Shown: one piece after another, positions 23,239 to 34,088 of the stretch | Layout of the letters: every line of letters starts with the position of its first letter | How positions within the stretch are numbered: the stretch's first letter is position 1 | NCBI GenBank assembly: GCA_022575985.1 | Contig: JAKSXM010000007.1 | Span: 14,820,501 to 14,884,500 of the forward strand | Source of the DNA: Anagrus nilaparvatae | Lineage: Eukaryota > Arthropoda > Insecta > Hymenoptera > Mymaridae | Length of the DNA: 64,000 nucleotides | Reading direction: 5' to 3' | Made by a program: the position numbers and the translations under genes | Notes under the pieces: model-generated | The model's input: the letters and a program-made list of their open reading frames with translations, nothing else | The model's database searches: none | Told to the model about the DNA's origin: nothing

Positions 23239-23408
23239 GCTTGCAAAATTCTACTGAAAATCAATGTTCAGTTTGTTTTAAATCTTAAAGTTACGCTCAT
23301 AATTTGAGATGCCATCAAAATTATGAGCGTATGAAGCCATATCATTTTGAATGTCCATACTGCCTTTACAAATCGAACATCAAAGGACAAAACATAAAAA
23401 TGAGCTAG
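23239..23408 (+). pseudogene. Decayed lola-type exon
   Basis: The acceptor TTTTGTTTTAG (ends 23238) is in the locus phase (GGC). The frame opens with CSVCFKS, meets TAA at 23286-23288, then continues in the same frame as YAHNLRCHQNYERMKPYHF, CPYCLYKSNIKG and ends TAG 23406-23408. Finger 1 has a His but not a proper last ligand. Finger 2 has lost both His residues. Splice phase and frame are preserved, but the fingers are not. Confidence 0.7.
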
Positions 23409-23734
23409 CTTGTTGTCATGATCGTAGACTATGAACTACCATCATGAGATTATCATAACATATTTTAATAAATATACTTTTCTTGCAAATAATTTTTTTT
23501 TTTAATTATAAAAATCAATAAACTTCTGTTTACATAACTGGCCCATTGCATACACTCCTTCATACCGTATAAAACTGCAGCCCAAACATTGACTGGAATC
23601 AACAAAGTAAGATTATATTACCCTTGGCTACTTATTATAAAAAAAAACCATTTTTGTTAATTAATATCATATCACCAAACATTTATGGCTAACTTTTTTT
23701 GTAAAGCTTGAGAAAATATTGAGATAATGCCTCG

Positions 23735-24272
23735 AAGATGGCTCTGGGGTTAGCGTTTGTGCCTAACGTCCGAAAGGTCCCGGGTTCAAATCCCACTACC
23801 GCCAATAATAATTTTAAGTTTTTTTTCTGAAAGGATTAAACTCTTAAAATTATTTCAATCACGCTCAGGATATGTTTTTCATCATAATGCAAAAAAAAAG
23901 CATTATGAGGAAAAACATATCAGCAGTTTCCCTTCTGTCTCGGCGAATGCATGGTTAAGTACCCAAACACCTTGAAGTCGGCTGCTGACGCATCTAGTCC
24001 CACATCCAAACACAAATTATCCCGCCCTCATTAATCCTACAGCTCTCCATCAACTGCAAAAAGTGCAATCACATCCCTCGTAGATTTTGAATAGATAAAA
24101 AAAATAGTTTCAAGAAGGAATTCGTTATATATCTGTATATATAGCGGTTCCTTTGAGAAATAAATTAAAACAGTGTGGTGGTGTGGCTACAGTTGTAATT
24201 GTTGGCGACCTCTATCACAGTTCCCGTATGGGACCTTTAATATATAGAGGATAAAACAATACAATACAATAT
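23735..24272 (+). mobile_element. tRNA-derived SINE (candidate)
   Basis: A tRNA-like head at 23740-23805 has an A-box-like TGGCTCTGGGGTTAGC and a B-box GGTTCAAATCC within CCCGGGTTCAAATCCCAC. A unique body follows, and the element ends in a short (ACAAT)n tail at 24254-24272. RNA polymerase III transcription from the internal boxes would be expected for an active copy. A short plus-strand open frame here is incidental. Confidence 0.5.
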
Positions 24273-24369
24273 TACTAGCTTATTTCAATAAAATTAAATA
24301 ATATTTATATTATAAGGAAAAATAATATTTTTGTTTCTATATAACTAATAATATTGTTTTATTTTGCAG

Positions 24370-24488
24370 GATTTTACATTAACAGTACTCATTTTATGGG
24401 CAAAAATTTCAACTTTGTGACAGTTGACAATGATCCATTAGAGCAACCTTCATTGCAAACTCTACTCAAATTTCGCCATTTGAGTTAA
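24370..24488 (+). CDS. Possible lola terminal exon without zinc fingers
   Basis: The acceptor ATTGTTTTATTTTGCAG ends at 24369. The exon begins GA in the locus phase (Gly) and stays open for 38 codons to TAA 24486-24488. The peptide has no Cys ligands and reads GFYINSTHFMGKNF, then VDNDPLEQPSL. lola genes in flies are known to have at least one finger-less isoform, so this is plausible, but a 39-codon open frame can arise by chance. It could also be spliced onward. Confidence 0.3.
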
Positions 24489-25043
24489 AAATTTTTATTT
24501 GGTGGTAGTTTAACAAAAAATTAAAGAAAAAAATTTTTTTTTACTAAAAAATTAAAGAAAATAGGTATTTTGATTTTAATAAAAATAAATTTAATAATTA
24601 TTTTGTAAACAGATCGATTACGAATATTTAACCATTTTTATGTGAGTATTTTTATGCATCAAAATAATTATGCCAAAAGATCATATATAATGGAAGGATT
24701 ACGATAAATTGTAAAATATATTACCTACAAAAATAGTCCATGTCCAACTAATAATCCAACATTGAAAAGATGTAAAGCAATTAATTCGAAATTGCTGAAT
24801 CGGTCAAAAAGTTTGTCCTTTTGTATAGTTTGCCTTGTACAATTTTATTTGAAATTTTCACCTATAAATATAGATTTTCTAGTTAATTTAATATTCACCA
24901 TTATTTATAATAGTTTTGCATGTTTGTAATTACCTAGTTTCTTTATTAAATAATTATTTTATAAGAAATAATTTGGATAATTAATTAGTTTAAATAATAA
25001 TCTAATGTCACATAATTTATTAGTAATTAAATTTTTATTCTAG

Positions 25044-25088
25044 ACCCCCTTGGTTTTTATGCATCTGAGAATAGAAATTATTATTCTG
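25044..25088 (+). CDS. First exon of the integrase-zinc-domain lola-type end (45 nt, phase 1-1)
   Basis: The acceptor TTTTTATTCTAG ends at 25043 and the donor GTGAGT starts at 25089. The exon enters in the locus phase (GAC, Asp), encodes DPLGFYASENRNYYS and leaves in the same phase with a single G. Being symmetric, it can be included or skipped without changing frame. It supplies a linker between the BTB part and the next exons. Confidence 0.5.
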
Positions 25089-25148
25089 GTGAGTAAAATT
25101 GGCAATACTTTAAAACTTTTTTGTACTTAAATTATTCTCTGATTTCAG

Positions 25149-25235
25149 CTGATCCAAGTACATTCATTGATAGTTCAGCATCTTTACATGATTTGTCCAG
25201 TTTTAACCAATCTTTAAATAATTTTAATTATTTAG
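25149..25235 (+). CDS. Second exon of the integrase-zinc-domain end (87 nt, phase 1-1)
   Basis: The acceptor CTGATTTCAG ends at 25148 and the donor GTAAAT starts at 25236. The 29-codon symmetric exon encodes a Ser-, Asp- and Asn-rich peptide (ADPSTFIDSSASLHDLSS and on to NNFNYL). It starts and ends in the same phase as its neighbours, so the frame runs from the lola shared exon through this exon into 25913. No domain is recognised. Confidence 0.5.
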
Positions 25236-25254
25236 GTAAATACAATTTATATAC

Positions 25255-25855
25255 GCCGATTTCTCAAAAAATAGCCCTTATAGAAGATTAAATTTTAGTA
25301 TAAATTAAAATTGACCCCGTATGAATTTTCTTCATTTTCAAACTTTATTAAATATTTTACCAGTGAACATGGAATTTTTTTTTGCTTAAAATTGGCAGCT
25401 AATTTTTGATAAAGAATAATAGTATGAAAATGAATAATAGTATATGCCTTCAATTTTAATTTATACTAAAATTTTACCCCCTACACTGAAAAAAAAATCC
25501 AGTTGTCGCAACCAGAATTTCAACTGCGGTAGCCGAAATTTGCTTTCTTTTAAAAAATTGCTGAAAACGTAAAGAAAATGAAAAATAAGTTAGTTTTACT
25601 TATTTAAAATGCGAGCAACGCGGCATAATGGGACTTTAAAAAAATTTTTGAACCAAAAATAAAATATTTTTTTCATATTTTTCTTTAGGTTTTATATCAT
25701 TTGCAACCATTTAAAATAGAAAAACAAAATTCCGGCTGTCACAACCGGGATTCCGGTAGCTGTCTCTGGAAATCCAGTAACGGAAACCATTATTCCGGTA
25801 ATGGCAACCAATGGGATTTTTTTTCCAGTGTAAGGGCTTTTTTTGAGAAACTGAC
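25255..25855. mobile_element. Foldback element with a MITE nested in it
   Basis: Outer inverted pairs: TTTCTCAAAAAATAGCCC (about 25260) with GGGCTTTTTTTGAGAAA (about 25836), and TTTTAGTATAAATTAAAATT (about 25292) with its complement near 25450. The nested MITE separates the right outer end from the inner pair. Confidence 0.5.
25484..25830. mobile_element. CACTG-TIR MITE with TA target duplication
   Basis: The left end CACTGAAAAAAAAATCC and right end GGATTTTTTTTCCAGTG-like sequence are flanked by TA on each side (CCTA/TAAG). Inner sequence repeats CCGG-containing phrases (GGAATTCC-like and CCGGTAATGGCAACC). This resembles a Tc1/mariner-type non-autonomous element. It sits in the intron between exons 25235 and 25913. 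Confidence 0.55.
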
Positions 25856-25912
25856 ATAACTATATTGACAAAGTACGTTAATAAAAATTATTTTTAATTC
25901 TTTGATTTCTAG

Positions 25913-26421
25913 TTAAAAACGTGGAAATTAGTAGTGAGAAGAAAGAAGTTTTTAAAAAAAGATTCGAAGATAAAATAAATGAGTTGTGTAAAGTTGACAA
26001 AAAAAACAGCTTTTTTTTAACAAAAATGAAAACTCAAGAATTAATAGAAAAATTAAAAATTTGTAAAACTAAAGGCTACAAAAAGCATCCAAATGATTAT
26101 TATTTACTTCAGCATTATGACATTTTGAATTCTAATGGTGTAGAAAAACTAATTCAGCCAATTACAAAAAAAAATCCTAATATAAGATATTATTGTTGCA
26201 TTGAAGATCTTTTTGACATAATTTTTGAAACACACAAAGTCATCAATCATGCTGGGCGCGATCGCATGACAAAAGAGTTAAAAAGACAATACAAAAACAT
26301 AACGTATGATCATGTGAAAATATTTTTAAGCCTTTGTGAAGTTTGTCAGCAAAAAAAAGGATGTATTAGGAAGGCAGCGGGGAAAAAACTGATGGAATTG
26401 GAACAAAAAATGCAATATTAG
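25913..26421 (+). CDS. Terminal exon with integrase HHCC zinc-binding domain (KRBA2-like)
   Basis: The acceptor TTTGATTTCTAG ends at 25912. The exon enters in the locus phase (GTT, Val) and stays open for 168 codons to TAG 26419-26421. The N-terminal half is charged (KKEVFKKRFEDKINELCKVD). It continues with a block YYLLQHYDILNSNGVEKLI, then the zinc-binding module THKVINHAGRDRMTKELKRQ and LSLCEVCQQKK: His, His, Cys-x2-Cys as in retroviral-type integrase N-terminal domains. This is the architecture of KRAB-A domain-containing protein 2-like and Ginger-like proteins. The catalytic core that should follow is absent from this frame. It may be an alternative lola end or a truncated transposon relic. 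The open frame and matching phases favour exon use. Confidence 0.65.
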
Positions 26422-26426
26422 TACAA

Positions 26427-26560
26427 CTAAATGCACGTTCCCAGTTATGGTTATACTCTGATCTAATTAACTCAAACTTTAAGCATGTATATTATTGTAA
26501 AATTACAACAACCAAATTACCATGATTTGTCAATGAGCAAAAATAAGGTTACTTTGAATG
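26427..26560 (+). pseudogene. Eroded start of an integrase catalytic core
   Basis: Two bases out of frame after the stop at 26419, one frame reads LNARSQLWLYSDLINSNFKH and continues VYYCKITTTKLP, then a stop. By position and pattern (a Asp-Leu-Ile block after NARSQ) it resembles the start of the rve core that follows the zinc domain in KRBA2-like proteins. No second Asp or Glu follows. The weak match makes this tentative. Confidence 0.35.
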
Positions 26561-27167
26561 TTATAGGCACTATTTATTAATCATTAAAATTAGGGAAAAT
26601 TTTTAAACGTATCAAACCACGTTTGAATCAAATATATGTCTCTTGTATGAATTTATTTCAATTACAACTAATGTATTTAATCAATTGTAAAATAAAGATT
26701 AATGATGACGCAAAAATCTCATTTTATGAAATGAACCCTCTAAATAGATAAATCGTAGCATTTGGTAATGGCTTTGGTTAAGGTATTACGAAATAGTTTT
26801 TTCTTTTTACGATATTTTTAAGAAAATCATATAATTTGTATTCTCAGTTATTACAATTTTTCAATTAATTTCACGCCTGAAAAGGTATTTTTTTACTAAA
26901 TATTGAAAAAACATTAAAATTACGTTTTTCAAATTGTCTTGCATAATAAAAGTAATAATTTAGGTCATTGTATATTTATTATTGCTTACCTAAATTTTTC
27001 AGCTCTGGTCAGAAAATTTCACAACTTTTGCTTTAAAAAAATCAATGCAGTTACATTGATCTAATTTTTCATTAAATAACCTCCAGACCCTCTAATAAAA
27101 ATCCTCGTCCTGAATTGGTACATAAATATAAATTTATAACTAAATAGATGAAATATTTATGTTCCAG

Positions 27168-27625
27168 GTAAGAAACATAAACTGAGTCTGATGTCAGTAT
27201 TAAGACACAACCATAGTCAACTAAATAAAAACAAATCTTTGCCCGAAAAGAAGAATCGCCAATCAAAGTTCTTCGACTTCGCCTTAATGGACCGTGGCTT
27301 GCAAAATGATATTAAAAAAGTCATCGAAGAAGAAACAATAAAGCTAAAGGCAAAAACAAAAAAGAAAACCATCAGTGAATCAAGTGATCCAACAAAAGAA
27401 ACCTTGTCACCGTTGTCCGTTATAGAAACGTCATTGTCTCCTGCTCCTGAATTTTTTTGCCGTTTTTGCGGTAAAGGTTACAGATGGAAAAGTACAATGC
27501 GACGTCATGAAAACCTTGAATGTGGAAATAAAACACCGTCCTTTGAATGTCCTGAATGCCCATATAAGGCTAAACAGCGAGGAAATTTGACTGTTCATAT
27601 CAAACGACATCATCCCAAGTCTTAA
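27168..27625 (+). CDS. lola-like: lola-type alternative terminal exon, long linker, C2HC + C2H2 fingers
   Basis: The acceptor TTTATGTTCCAG ends at 27167. The exon starts GT-AAG, Gly by phase. About 90 residues of charged, Ser/Thr-rich linker (KKVIEEETIKLKAKTKKKT, SESSDPTKETLSPLS) precede finger 1, CRFCGKGYRWKSTMRRHENL then EC, and finger 2, CPECPYKAKQRGNLTVHIKR then HH. The stop is TAA 27623-27625. The linker is unusually long for this array. A damaged inverted copy of the last two thirds lies at 42341-42527, so this is the source copy of a segmental duplication. Confidence 0.88.
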
Positions 27626-28975
27626 TTATAAATTAGCGATTTATTTTAGCAACTGATACTTAAGCTAAAATAGTGTGATTAAAAAATATTTAAGAATCAC
27701 CTTAACTACATTCCATTAGATACTACTTTATATTGTTTACACTTTTCATTTTTTCGTACGTTTACTTCTTTAGAGTTTATGATAGGGTATTTTTTTAAAT
27801 TTAATAACAAATTTTAAGGAGATTATTTTTTTTATTACCGCTTGGCGTAATCATATAATTTTATATAATAATTTGCTAACTGTAAAATTTTAAGCCAGAT
27901 GAAAGATGTTTCAAGCGTTTTTTTCTTTGGGAAACGAGTTCCTTTAAGAAAAATTTTTTCGGAGAAATAAATTTAAATAAACTAATTTCATGCATTAAAA
28001 TGAATGTTGTAAAACATTTAGAATTATGAGTTTTGTAAAAAAATATTTTTGTTGAAAAATGTCACTCCTGTTAAAAGTTAGTTTCTAATGACAGATTTGT
28101 AATAAGACTTTTACGAATGGAAAAAATAATATTTTTATAAATATATTTTTTATATTATACAATAAATAAAATTTTTAAAATATAAAATTATTACGAGTGC
28201 TAGAAATTTATTTACAAATAGATCAATTTCATATAAATTCGATGATACGAATTTCCTTGTTAAAAGTAAATTATGTGCCTTAAACTAGACTAGTGATCCT
28301 TAAAATAATGGTTTTCTACGTATAAAAGTAATAAATTGTCTATTTTATATGACAAATGTAAATCTTTATAAAAAAGGGTGAAGCCTCCATTTCTTTACTA
28401 AATGACCCCGACTTTCGTGTTCAACAACCCAAAAAACCAATAGTAGAGAAAATCTCGTGTTCGCCAGTGAAAATTCAACCCCCCCCCCCGTATTTGACTG
28501 GAGTATTAGTTCATATTTTTGTATTTCAATCTTTTGTAAATTTCTGTATAAATGAAGTTTTTTAATCAGTCAATCAATCAAAATGTTTACAAATTTTTAA
28601 CACTTAGGGAAAAAATTATTCATCGCTGATATTTATAATAGTAATGATATAAAACCTTTTAAACTCGTTATTTGAAGAGTAATTTCATTTGTAATAATTA
28701 TTTGTAATCAAATAAAAAATTTATGTAAGTCACATTAAATAGTCTAAATTTAGATTATATTATATGTGCCTAAAATAAATTTGTATAACCTGTGAATTTA
28801 AGCATCCTTAGTTTCTTCAAAAAAAGAGGGTTAAGCAAATGAAAAATCTTTATTAAAATCTTCTTTTCATTTGCTCAGCTATTGTTTATTTTTACTATGG
28901 GATGCAGGTGTAGAATTCTAAATTAATTAATATTTAATAACAAATAAGTCTCTTCGGGAATTCATTTAAGGTTTT
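27355..28975. repeat. Large inverted duplication, arm A
   Basis: The reverse complement of this arm recurs at 37868-42527. It starts inside the zinc-finger exon (CATCAGTGAATCAAGTGATC) and ends near ACAAATAAGTCTCTTCG. Arm A carries a shortened member of the TACTCCAG foldback family at about 28395-28510 (GGGGG run, then TTTGACTGGAGTATTAG). Arm B has a longer member at the same place, so arm A suffered a deletion or arm B an expansion. Confidence 0.85.
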
Positions 28976-29184
28976 CTAATTAAAAAGAAAATCTGCTTAC
29001 TGATAACCTAATTTAATTTTTCTTTTCTTGTATCGAACTCTAAAAATTTTCTTTATCCATGGGTTATATCAATGATTAATTTGTAGCATTAAAATTGGAC
29101 ATGTTAATTTTTCTATAACCCTCATTTCATTCTTTAATATCTGCGTGTATATTTTTACTAATTTATCATATTTATTTTTTTCAG

Positions 29185-29456
29185 ATAACGTAATACAAAA
29201 TTCTTGGAATGTATTAAACATTGAAGATTGCTTACTTTTAAATTGTATAGTTAATGGAAAATATCAATGTCCAAAATGTAAAAAATTATTTTCACAAAAA
29301 AAGGATATGATTTACCACCATAGACATCAATGTGGTAAGGCACCACGTTTTCAGTGTCCTTACTGTAATTCTGTTAGTAAATGGTCATCCGCTATTTATC
29401 GGCATGTAAGAAAACATCATCCTAATGAGAAAGTTTCTTTGTTCAAATATTATTAA
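29185..29456 (+). CDS. lola-like: lola-type alternative terminal exon, C2HC + C2H2 fingers
   Basis: The acceptor TTTATTTTTTTCAG ends at 29184. The exon starts AT-AAC, Asp by phase. Finger 1 is CPKCKKLFSQKKDMIYHHRH then QC. Finger 2 is CPYCNSVSKWSSAIYRHVRK then HH. The tail PNEKVSLFKYY ends at TAA 29454-29456. The frame is intact. Some 27 residues of non-finger sequence precede finger 1. Confidence 0.86.
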
Positions 29457-29877
29457 ATTTTATTTTTATTAAATTAAAGTTCTTTAGTTATATGAACATT
29501 TTTTTTAATAAAAAAATAAAAATTAAATTCATACTCAATTTTACACTTGTTTGTTAATTTATTTGAATTCAAGTTAAATAACTTCTCAGTGCATTTTTGG
29601 TCCTCCTTGATAATTAATATACTATTAAAACAATGAAAAAGAAAATACTATTCTGCGACTCAGAAATTTGATACCTAATTGGTTGCTTTAAAATCTGTTT
29701 CAAATAAAGCAAGTATTTATAATTTTAACGAGAATGAAAAATAAAATTTATCCATTCAATTACAATTTTTATAAAAATGCGTTTTTCGACTTTACGTTTA
29801 TGTAGATCCAGCCTGTGTATTCACATGACTTGTAGTTTCCGTGTACATATTAACTAGCACACGCAATTGCTTCTAGG

Positions 29878-31822
29878 CACGGTTCGCTAGAAACAATTTT
29901 AAATAAAATTTGAAGGTACCTCCGATATTCCGATAAATTTTGATTGTAGGGTACCTACAAGTTCTAAAAAAACAAAAATAGAAAAAATCCGCTCGGCGCT
30001 TTTTTATTTTTGCCCAAAATAGGGCTATCTCGGTGAATATATTCAAAAAAACGTTTGAAAAAGAAATAATGAATTATAAATCTTACAATTTTAATTGTAA
30101 TATACTAGAATATGAAAGAAAAGTTAAATTTATACATTTTTATGTATTTTTAACTCATCTGCGCAGACCCAGATGTAATGGATGGTCATTGAGGCTGCAA
30201 AGCTGACCTAGCTGAAAAAACTACATAAAAAACTACATACCCGGGTTAAGATGTGTTTTTTATTAGGAAAAGTGTACTTGACTGTTGCGTCTATCATTTT
30301 TCTAGACCATGTAGGGTTTCAGATCTGTTTTTGGACACTTTTACTGAAGTCAAAACTGTGATATTTTCAATTTTTTCGAATTTGATGAAAAAACTTAGAA
30401 TAAGATAAAAAAATTTGTAGCGGGCATGTGTAAACACAATTAATGAGCATAGAACATATTTATGTGTAATAGAAATTTTTAAATGATTAAATAAAGTCAA
30501 ACAATATTATTCCAAGTCCCTAAAGCCGGATTATTCTACGTCCTTAAATCGAAATTATTCTAAGTTCCTAAAACGAAATTATTCTAAGTACATTATACCC
30601 CCCCCCCCCTGAACCCATCTGTTTTTCACCCCCACCCCTCACTGTAGTGGTAGTTTTTCCCAAGTACCTCTCCCTATGAACATGTTCCATGTTAATAGTT
30701 GTAAGCCCATTTAAGGGGATAATACCCCCCTGGTTATAAGCTTTATTTAGGAGATAGGGGGTTTGCTATTTTAAGGGGATTATTACTTGATGGATAAAAT
30801 ATCCAAAATATCAAAATAGTATATTTACGGCTCGAGTCCAGAAAAGTAAAGAATGGCCCAAATCGCACGTAAATTACCTTCCGAGGCGAAGCCGAGGATG
30901 GTAAACTGCGATTTGGGTCCTTCCTTATTTATGGACAAGGCTCGTATAACATTTTTCTGTGTCTGTGGCGAGAAAACACGTATTTTTCGGACGCGTAGCG
31001 TCCGGGAAATACGTACTTTCTCGACGCAGACCAGAAAATATAGATTTCTTGCGTCGATTTATTTCGCACGCGTACAGCATAAATATAAATTCGACTTGGT
31101 GAAATTATTATGCAAGTCTACTGTGAATTGGTTTGGTCAACGTTACGCGTGCGTAAATTCGAAGTTTTACCCCAATTACAGTACTAGCATCCCTTAAGTT
31201 GCCATCCCCGAAAAATAGCAAACCCCTTTTTTTTGCTCATACCCCCAATGAAAACTCCTTATTCGAGGGTACTATCTCCCTAATATTTTTTATAACTTAT
31301 TTTATCTGAATCTTAGTTTTTTCATCAAATTCGAAAAAATTGAAAAAATCACAGTTTCGACTAAAGTAAAAGTGTCCAAAAACAGTGACGAGACCCTATA
31401 AGGTCTAGAAATATGATAGTTGAAATCGACAAGTATACTTTCCTCGACAAAATCACATCTTGTCCTGGATATGTAGTTTTTTATGTAGTTTTTTCAGCTA
31501 GGTCAGCTTTGCAGCCTTCCATTACATCTGGCTCTGCGCAGGTGAGTTAAAAATACATAAAAATGTATAAATTTAACTTTTCTTTCATATTCTAGTATAT
31601 TACAATTAAAATTGTAAAATTAATAATTCATTATTTCTTTTTCAAACGTTTTTTTGAATATATTCACCGAGATAGCCCTATTTTGGGCAAAAATAAAAAT
31701 GCGCCGAGCGGATTTTTTTCTTTTTTGTTTTTTTAGGACCTGAAGGTACCCTACAATCAAAATTCATTGGAATCTCGGAGGTACCTTCAAATTTTATTTA
31801 AAATTGTTTCTAGCCAACCGTG
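29878..31822. mobile_element. 1.9-kb foldback element with candidate TAGG duplication
   Basis: The left end CACGGTTCGCTAGAAACAAT and right end ATTGTTTCTAGCCAACCGTG begin inverted arms of about 400 bp, each containing AAAATTTGAAGGTACCTCC or its complement, GGGCTATCTCGGTGAATAT, and GCAAAGCTGACCTAGCTGAA. TAGG lies on both sides (29874-29877 and 31823-31826). The centre holds GGGG-rich phrases and a nested copy of the AAAGAATGGCCCAAATCG repeat. The plus-strand frame at 30853-31197 belongs to that repeat. Confidence 0.75.
30826..31200. repeat. Dispersed foldback repeat, copy 2 (nested in 29878-31822)
   Basis: Contains ACGGCTCGAGTCCAGAAAAG, CCAAATCGCACGTAAATTAC, the centre CCGAGGCGAAGCCGAGG, and the complementary half GGTAAACTGCGATTTGGG. 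Same family as 1250, 35690 and 37480. Confidence 0.7.
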
Positions 31823-32194
31823 TAGGTTAATAATTATTTTTATGTTAACTAATGTTAATAAAGCAATAAAGTTGTCAAATTTTTAAAATAAATTTTGAAT
31901 GCTCTTTCTTTATACTCTTAATAATATTTATTTCAGATTTACAATTTAAGGTATCTTTGGGTTGCAGTATATGAAAATTAAAATTTTAATGATTTTTTTG
32001 AATTTTTCAGCAAGTGGTTTTGAGATTTCAAGTGTAGCATTTTTTTAAAGTCGTCTTATTCATACAATATAACATCATCAACGAATTATATGTATGAATT
32101 CTATTCTATAATAAATGTCATCAAATCTTATATGAACCAGTCATTGGTACCCATTTTTTTAAACCTAATTAGAGTAATAATTTTTGATGATCCT

Positions 32195-32433
32195 ACACGC
32201 ATACAAAAAATTAGTAAATATAACTAAAATTACGATGTTATTTACTAAATTCAGTTTGGTTAATAGTCACTATAAACTATTAGTAAAATTTACTAATAAA
32301 ATTTGTTTATAAAACTAAAACCTCAATTTTTTTAGAAAAATTTACTAATTTTTTGGTTATATTTACTAATCTATATTAATTTGTTTTTACTACATTTTTA
32401 TAGATTAATTTTACTATTATTTTTTTTGCGTGT
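32195..32433. mobile_element. Palindromic MITE rich in TTTACTAA
   Basis: Ends ACACGCATACAAAAAATTAG and TTTTTTTTGCGTGTATA are inverted repeats. The interior alternates TTAGTAAAT and ATTTACTAA. Confidence 0.5.
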
Positions 32434-32694
32434 ATATACGCTCCTTGTTATGCTTATTTTTTAATTATAAGCCCAAAAGTTTTGTTATTAAGTTTGTCTC
32501 TTACTTTATAAAATTTTTGGTTTTGTATTTGCATGTCGTATTGTATTTGATTTGCACGAAATAGTTTTTTCAATTTTGAAAAAATTAACAAAATCGTTGA
32601 CTTATTTTTTTAAAATTTTGTAAATTTTTTAAAATTTCAAATAAATCCTTATTTTTAAAACTCATATTCATAAAAAAAATTTTATTTTTTTCAG

Positions 32695-32903
32695 TTAACT
32701 GGTCTAATACTGGAAATACCTATTTGGGAAAGATAGTTAATCCATTTAAAACTGCAAAGCAAGCCGACGTTGGAGTACTAAAATTTGCTTGTCCATATTG
32801 CCAATTTTTAAACAAAAGAAAGGACCACATCTATAGACATATTAGAGCAAGACACCCTAATCAAACTGTTTGCTATGTTGATTTATCCCTTCCACCGTAT
32901 TAA
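32695..32903 (+). CDS. lola-like: lola-type terminal exon with a single finger
   Basis: The acceptor TTTATTTTTTTCAG ends at 32694. The exon starts TT-AAC, Val by phase, and is open for 68 codons to TAA 32901-32903. Only the second finger remains: CPYCQFLNKRKDHIYRHIRA then RH, with tail QTVCYVDLSLPPY resembling other tails here. Where finger 1 should be there is NPFKTAKQADVGVLKFA without Cys. Either a functional one-finger isoform or an exon that lost finger 1 by deletion. The intact frame favours use. Confidence 0.6.
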
Positions 32904-34088
32904 AATTGTTAATAATAGTTCAAAATATTAAAATATAAATATTTTCATTTTTTTTACAACAAAAGAAATTACAAAAAGGATCTGACTTACCAGAAAAATT
33001 AAAAATAATTAACGCTTTATGTGAAAAAATGTGCATAAATGAATAACTGCATGTTTATTTTGAACAATTTTAGTTTACTAATATAAAATAATTATTGTAA
33101 TGTATTAATAGCAACAGTTTCTTATCTAAAAAGCATTAAAACTTTTTGATTCAACGCACATAATAGGTTAAATGTAAATTCAGTATTCCGCACATACAAG
33201 AATTATGCACAATAATCTGGTAAAAGAAGTTGTGATCTGCTATGAGAAAATAAAATTTTGTCATTTTTTAATAATTTGAAATCTACTACATTCCACATTA
33301 TAAATAGAAGAAAACCAAATAATTTTAATTCAATATAAGTAATATTTATTTTTAAGTCATTAATTTTATTTAATGAAAATCAATATCTGTTCTTAGGATA
33401 CTACTAAGATTTATTCTGGATAAAAAATAAAAACTGAGCCACAAATAATTAATATTAAAAAAACAATTGAAATGATTAAGATTAATTTTAGTTTTGTCAC
33501 ATTAAAATTATTTTAATAAAAAAATGTATGTAAATTGTACAAATTCTTTAAGGAGTTTTTTACTCTTATACCTTAATTTCTTACACCCATGTTGTCAAAT
33601 CAATTTTTTTCAGACATAGTGAAAATGGAAGCAACAGGTTGATATGAAATTGCTGAAAGAAAAGGATCAATTGTTAACTTTACCATATGGGTGCATTAGA
33701 GTTTTTGTTATTTAGTTTACATTTTGAAAGATTAAAATTAAAATATCAAAATTTTTCACATTGTTGGTATCTGGTTATTTTCTGCTTCTGATAATTACAT
33801 TACGAATCCTTAGTAGCTAAAAAAAGTTTATGGTAATTTATTCTTACATATGTGATATGAATAAAATGTAAATGTAAAAAATTATTGATCATAAAATAAC
33901 TTGTTGAACCTGCCCTAATTTTTCAAAATTTATTTTAAATTATTTACTAATATTTATCTTGCTGATTGATTATTTAACAGTAAAATAGATCATAATATCT
34001 TTGAAAATTTTATTTTATTGATATCTTTAGCTATTTATTTAAGCATGCAACTAATTTTATAATAAATTAATAGTTAAATTACTTACAG
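32904..34088. other. Intronic spacer
   Basis: AT-rich. A splice-acceptor-like TTTTTTTCAG near 33613 is followed in phase by only nine codons and a stop. Nothing else is recognised. Confidence 0.4.

Noticed and set aside
23740..23806. Functional tRNA gene
   Set aside because: A and B boxes are present, but the acceptor and D arms do not pair well, and the sequence continues into a SINE-like body with an (ACAAT)n tail.
33604..33645. Acceptor TTTTTTTCAG near 33613 in the lola phase
   Set aside because: Only nine codons follow before a stop and there is no finger remnant, so it is not listed as an exon.
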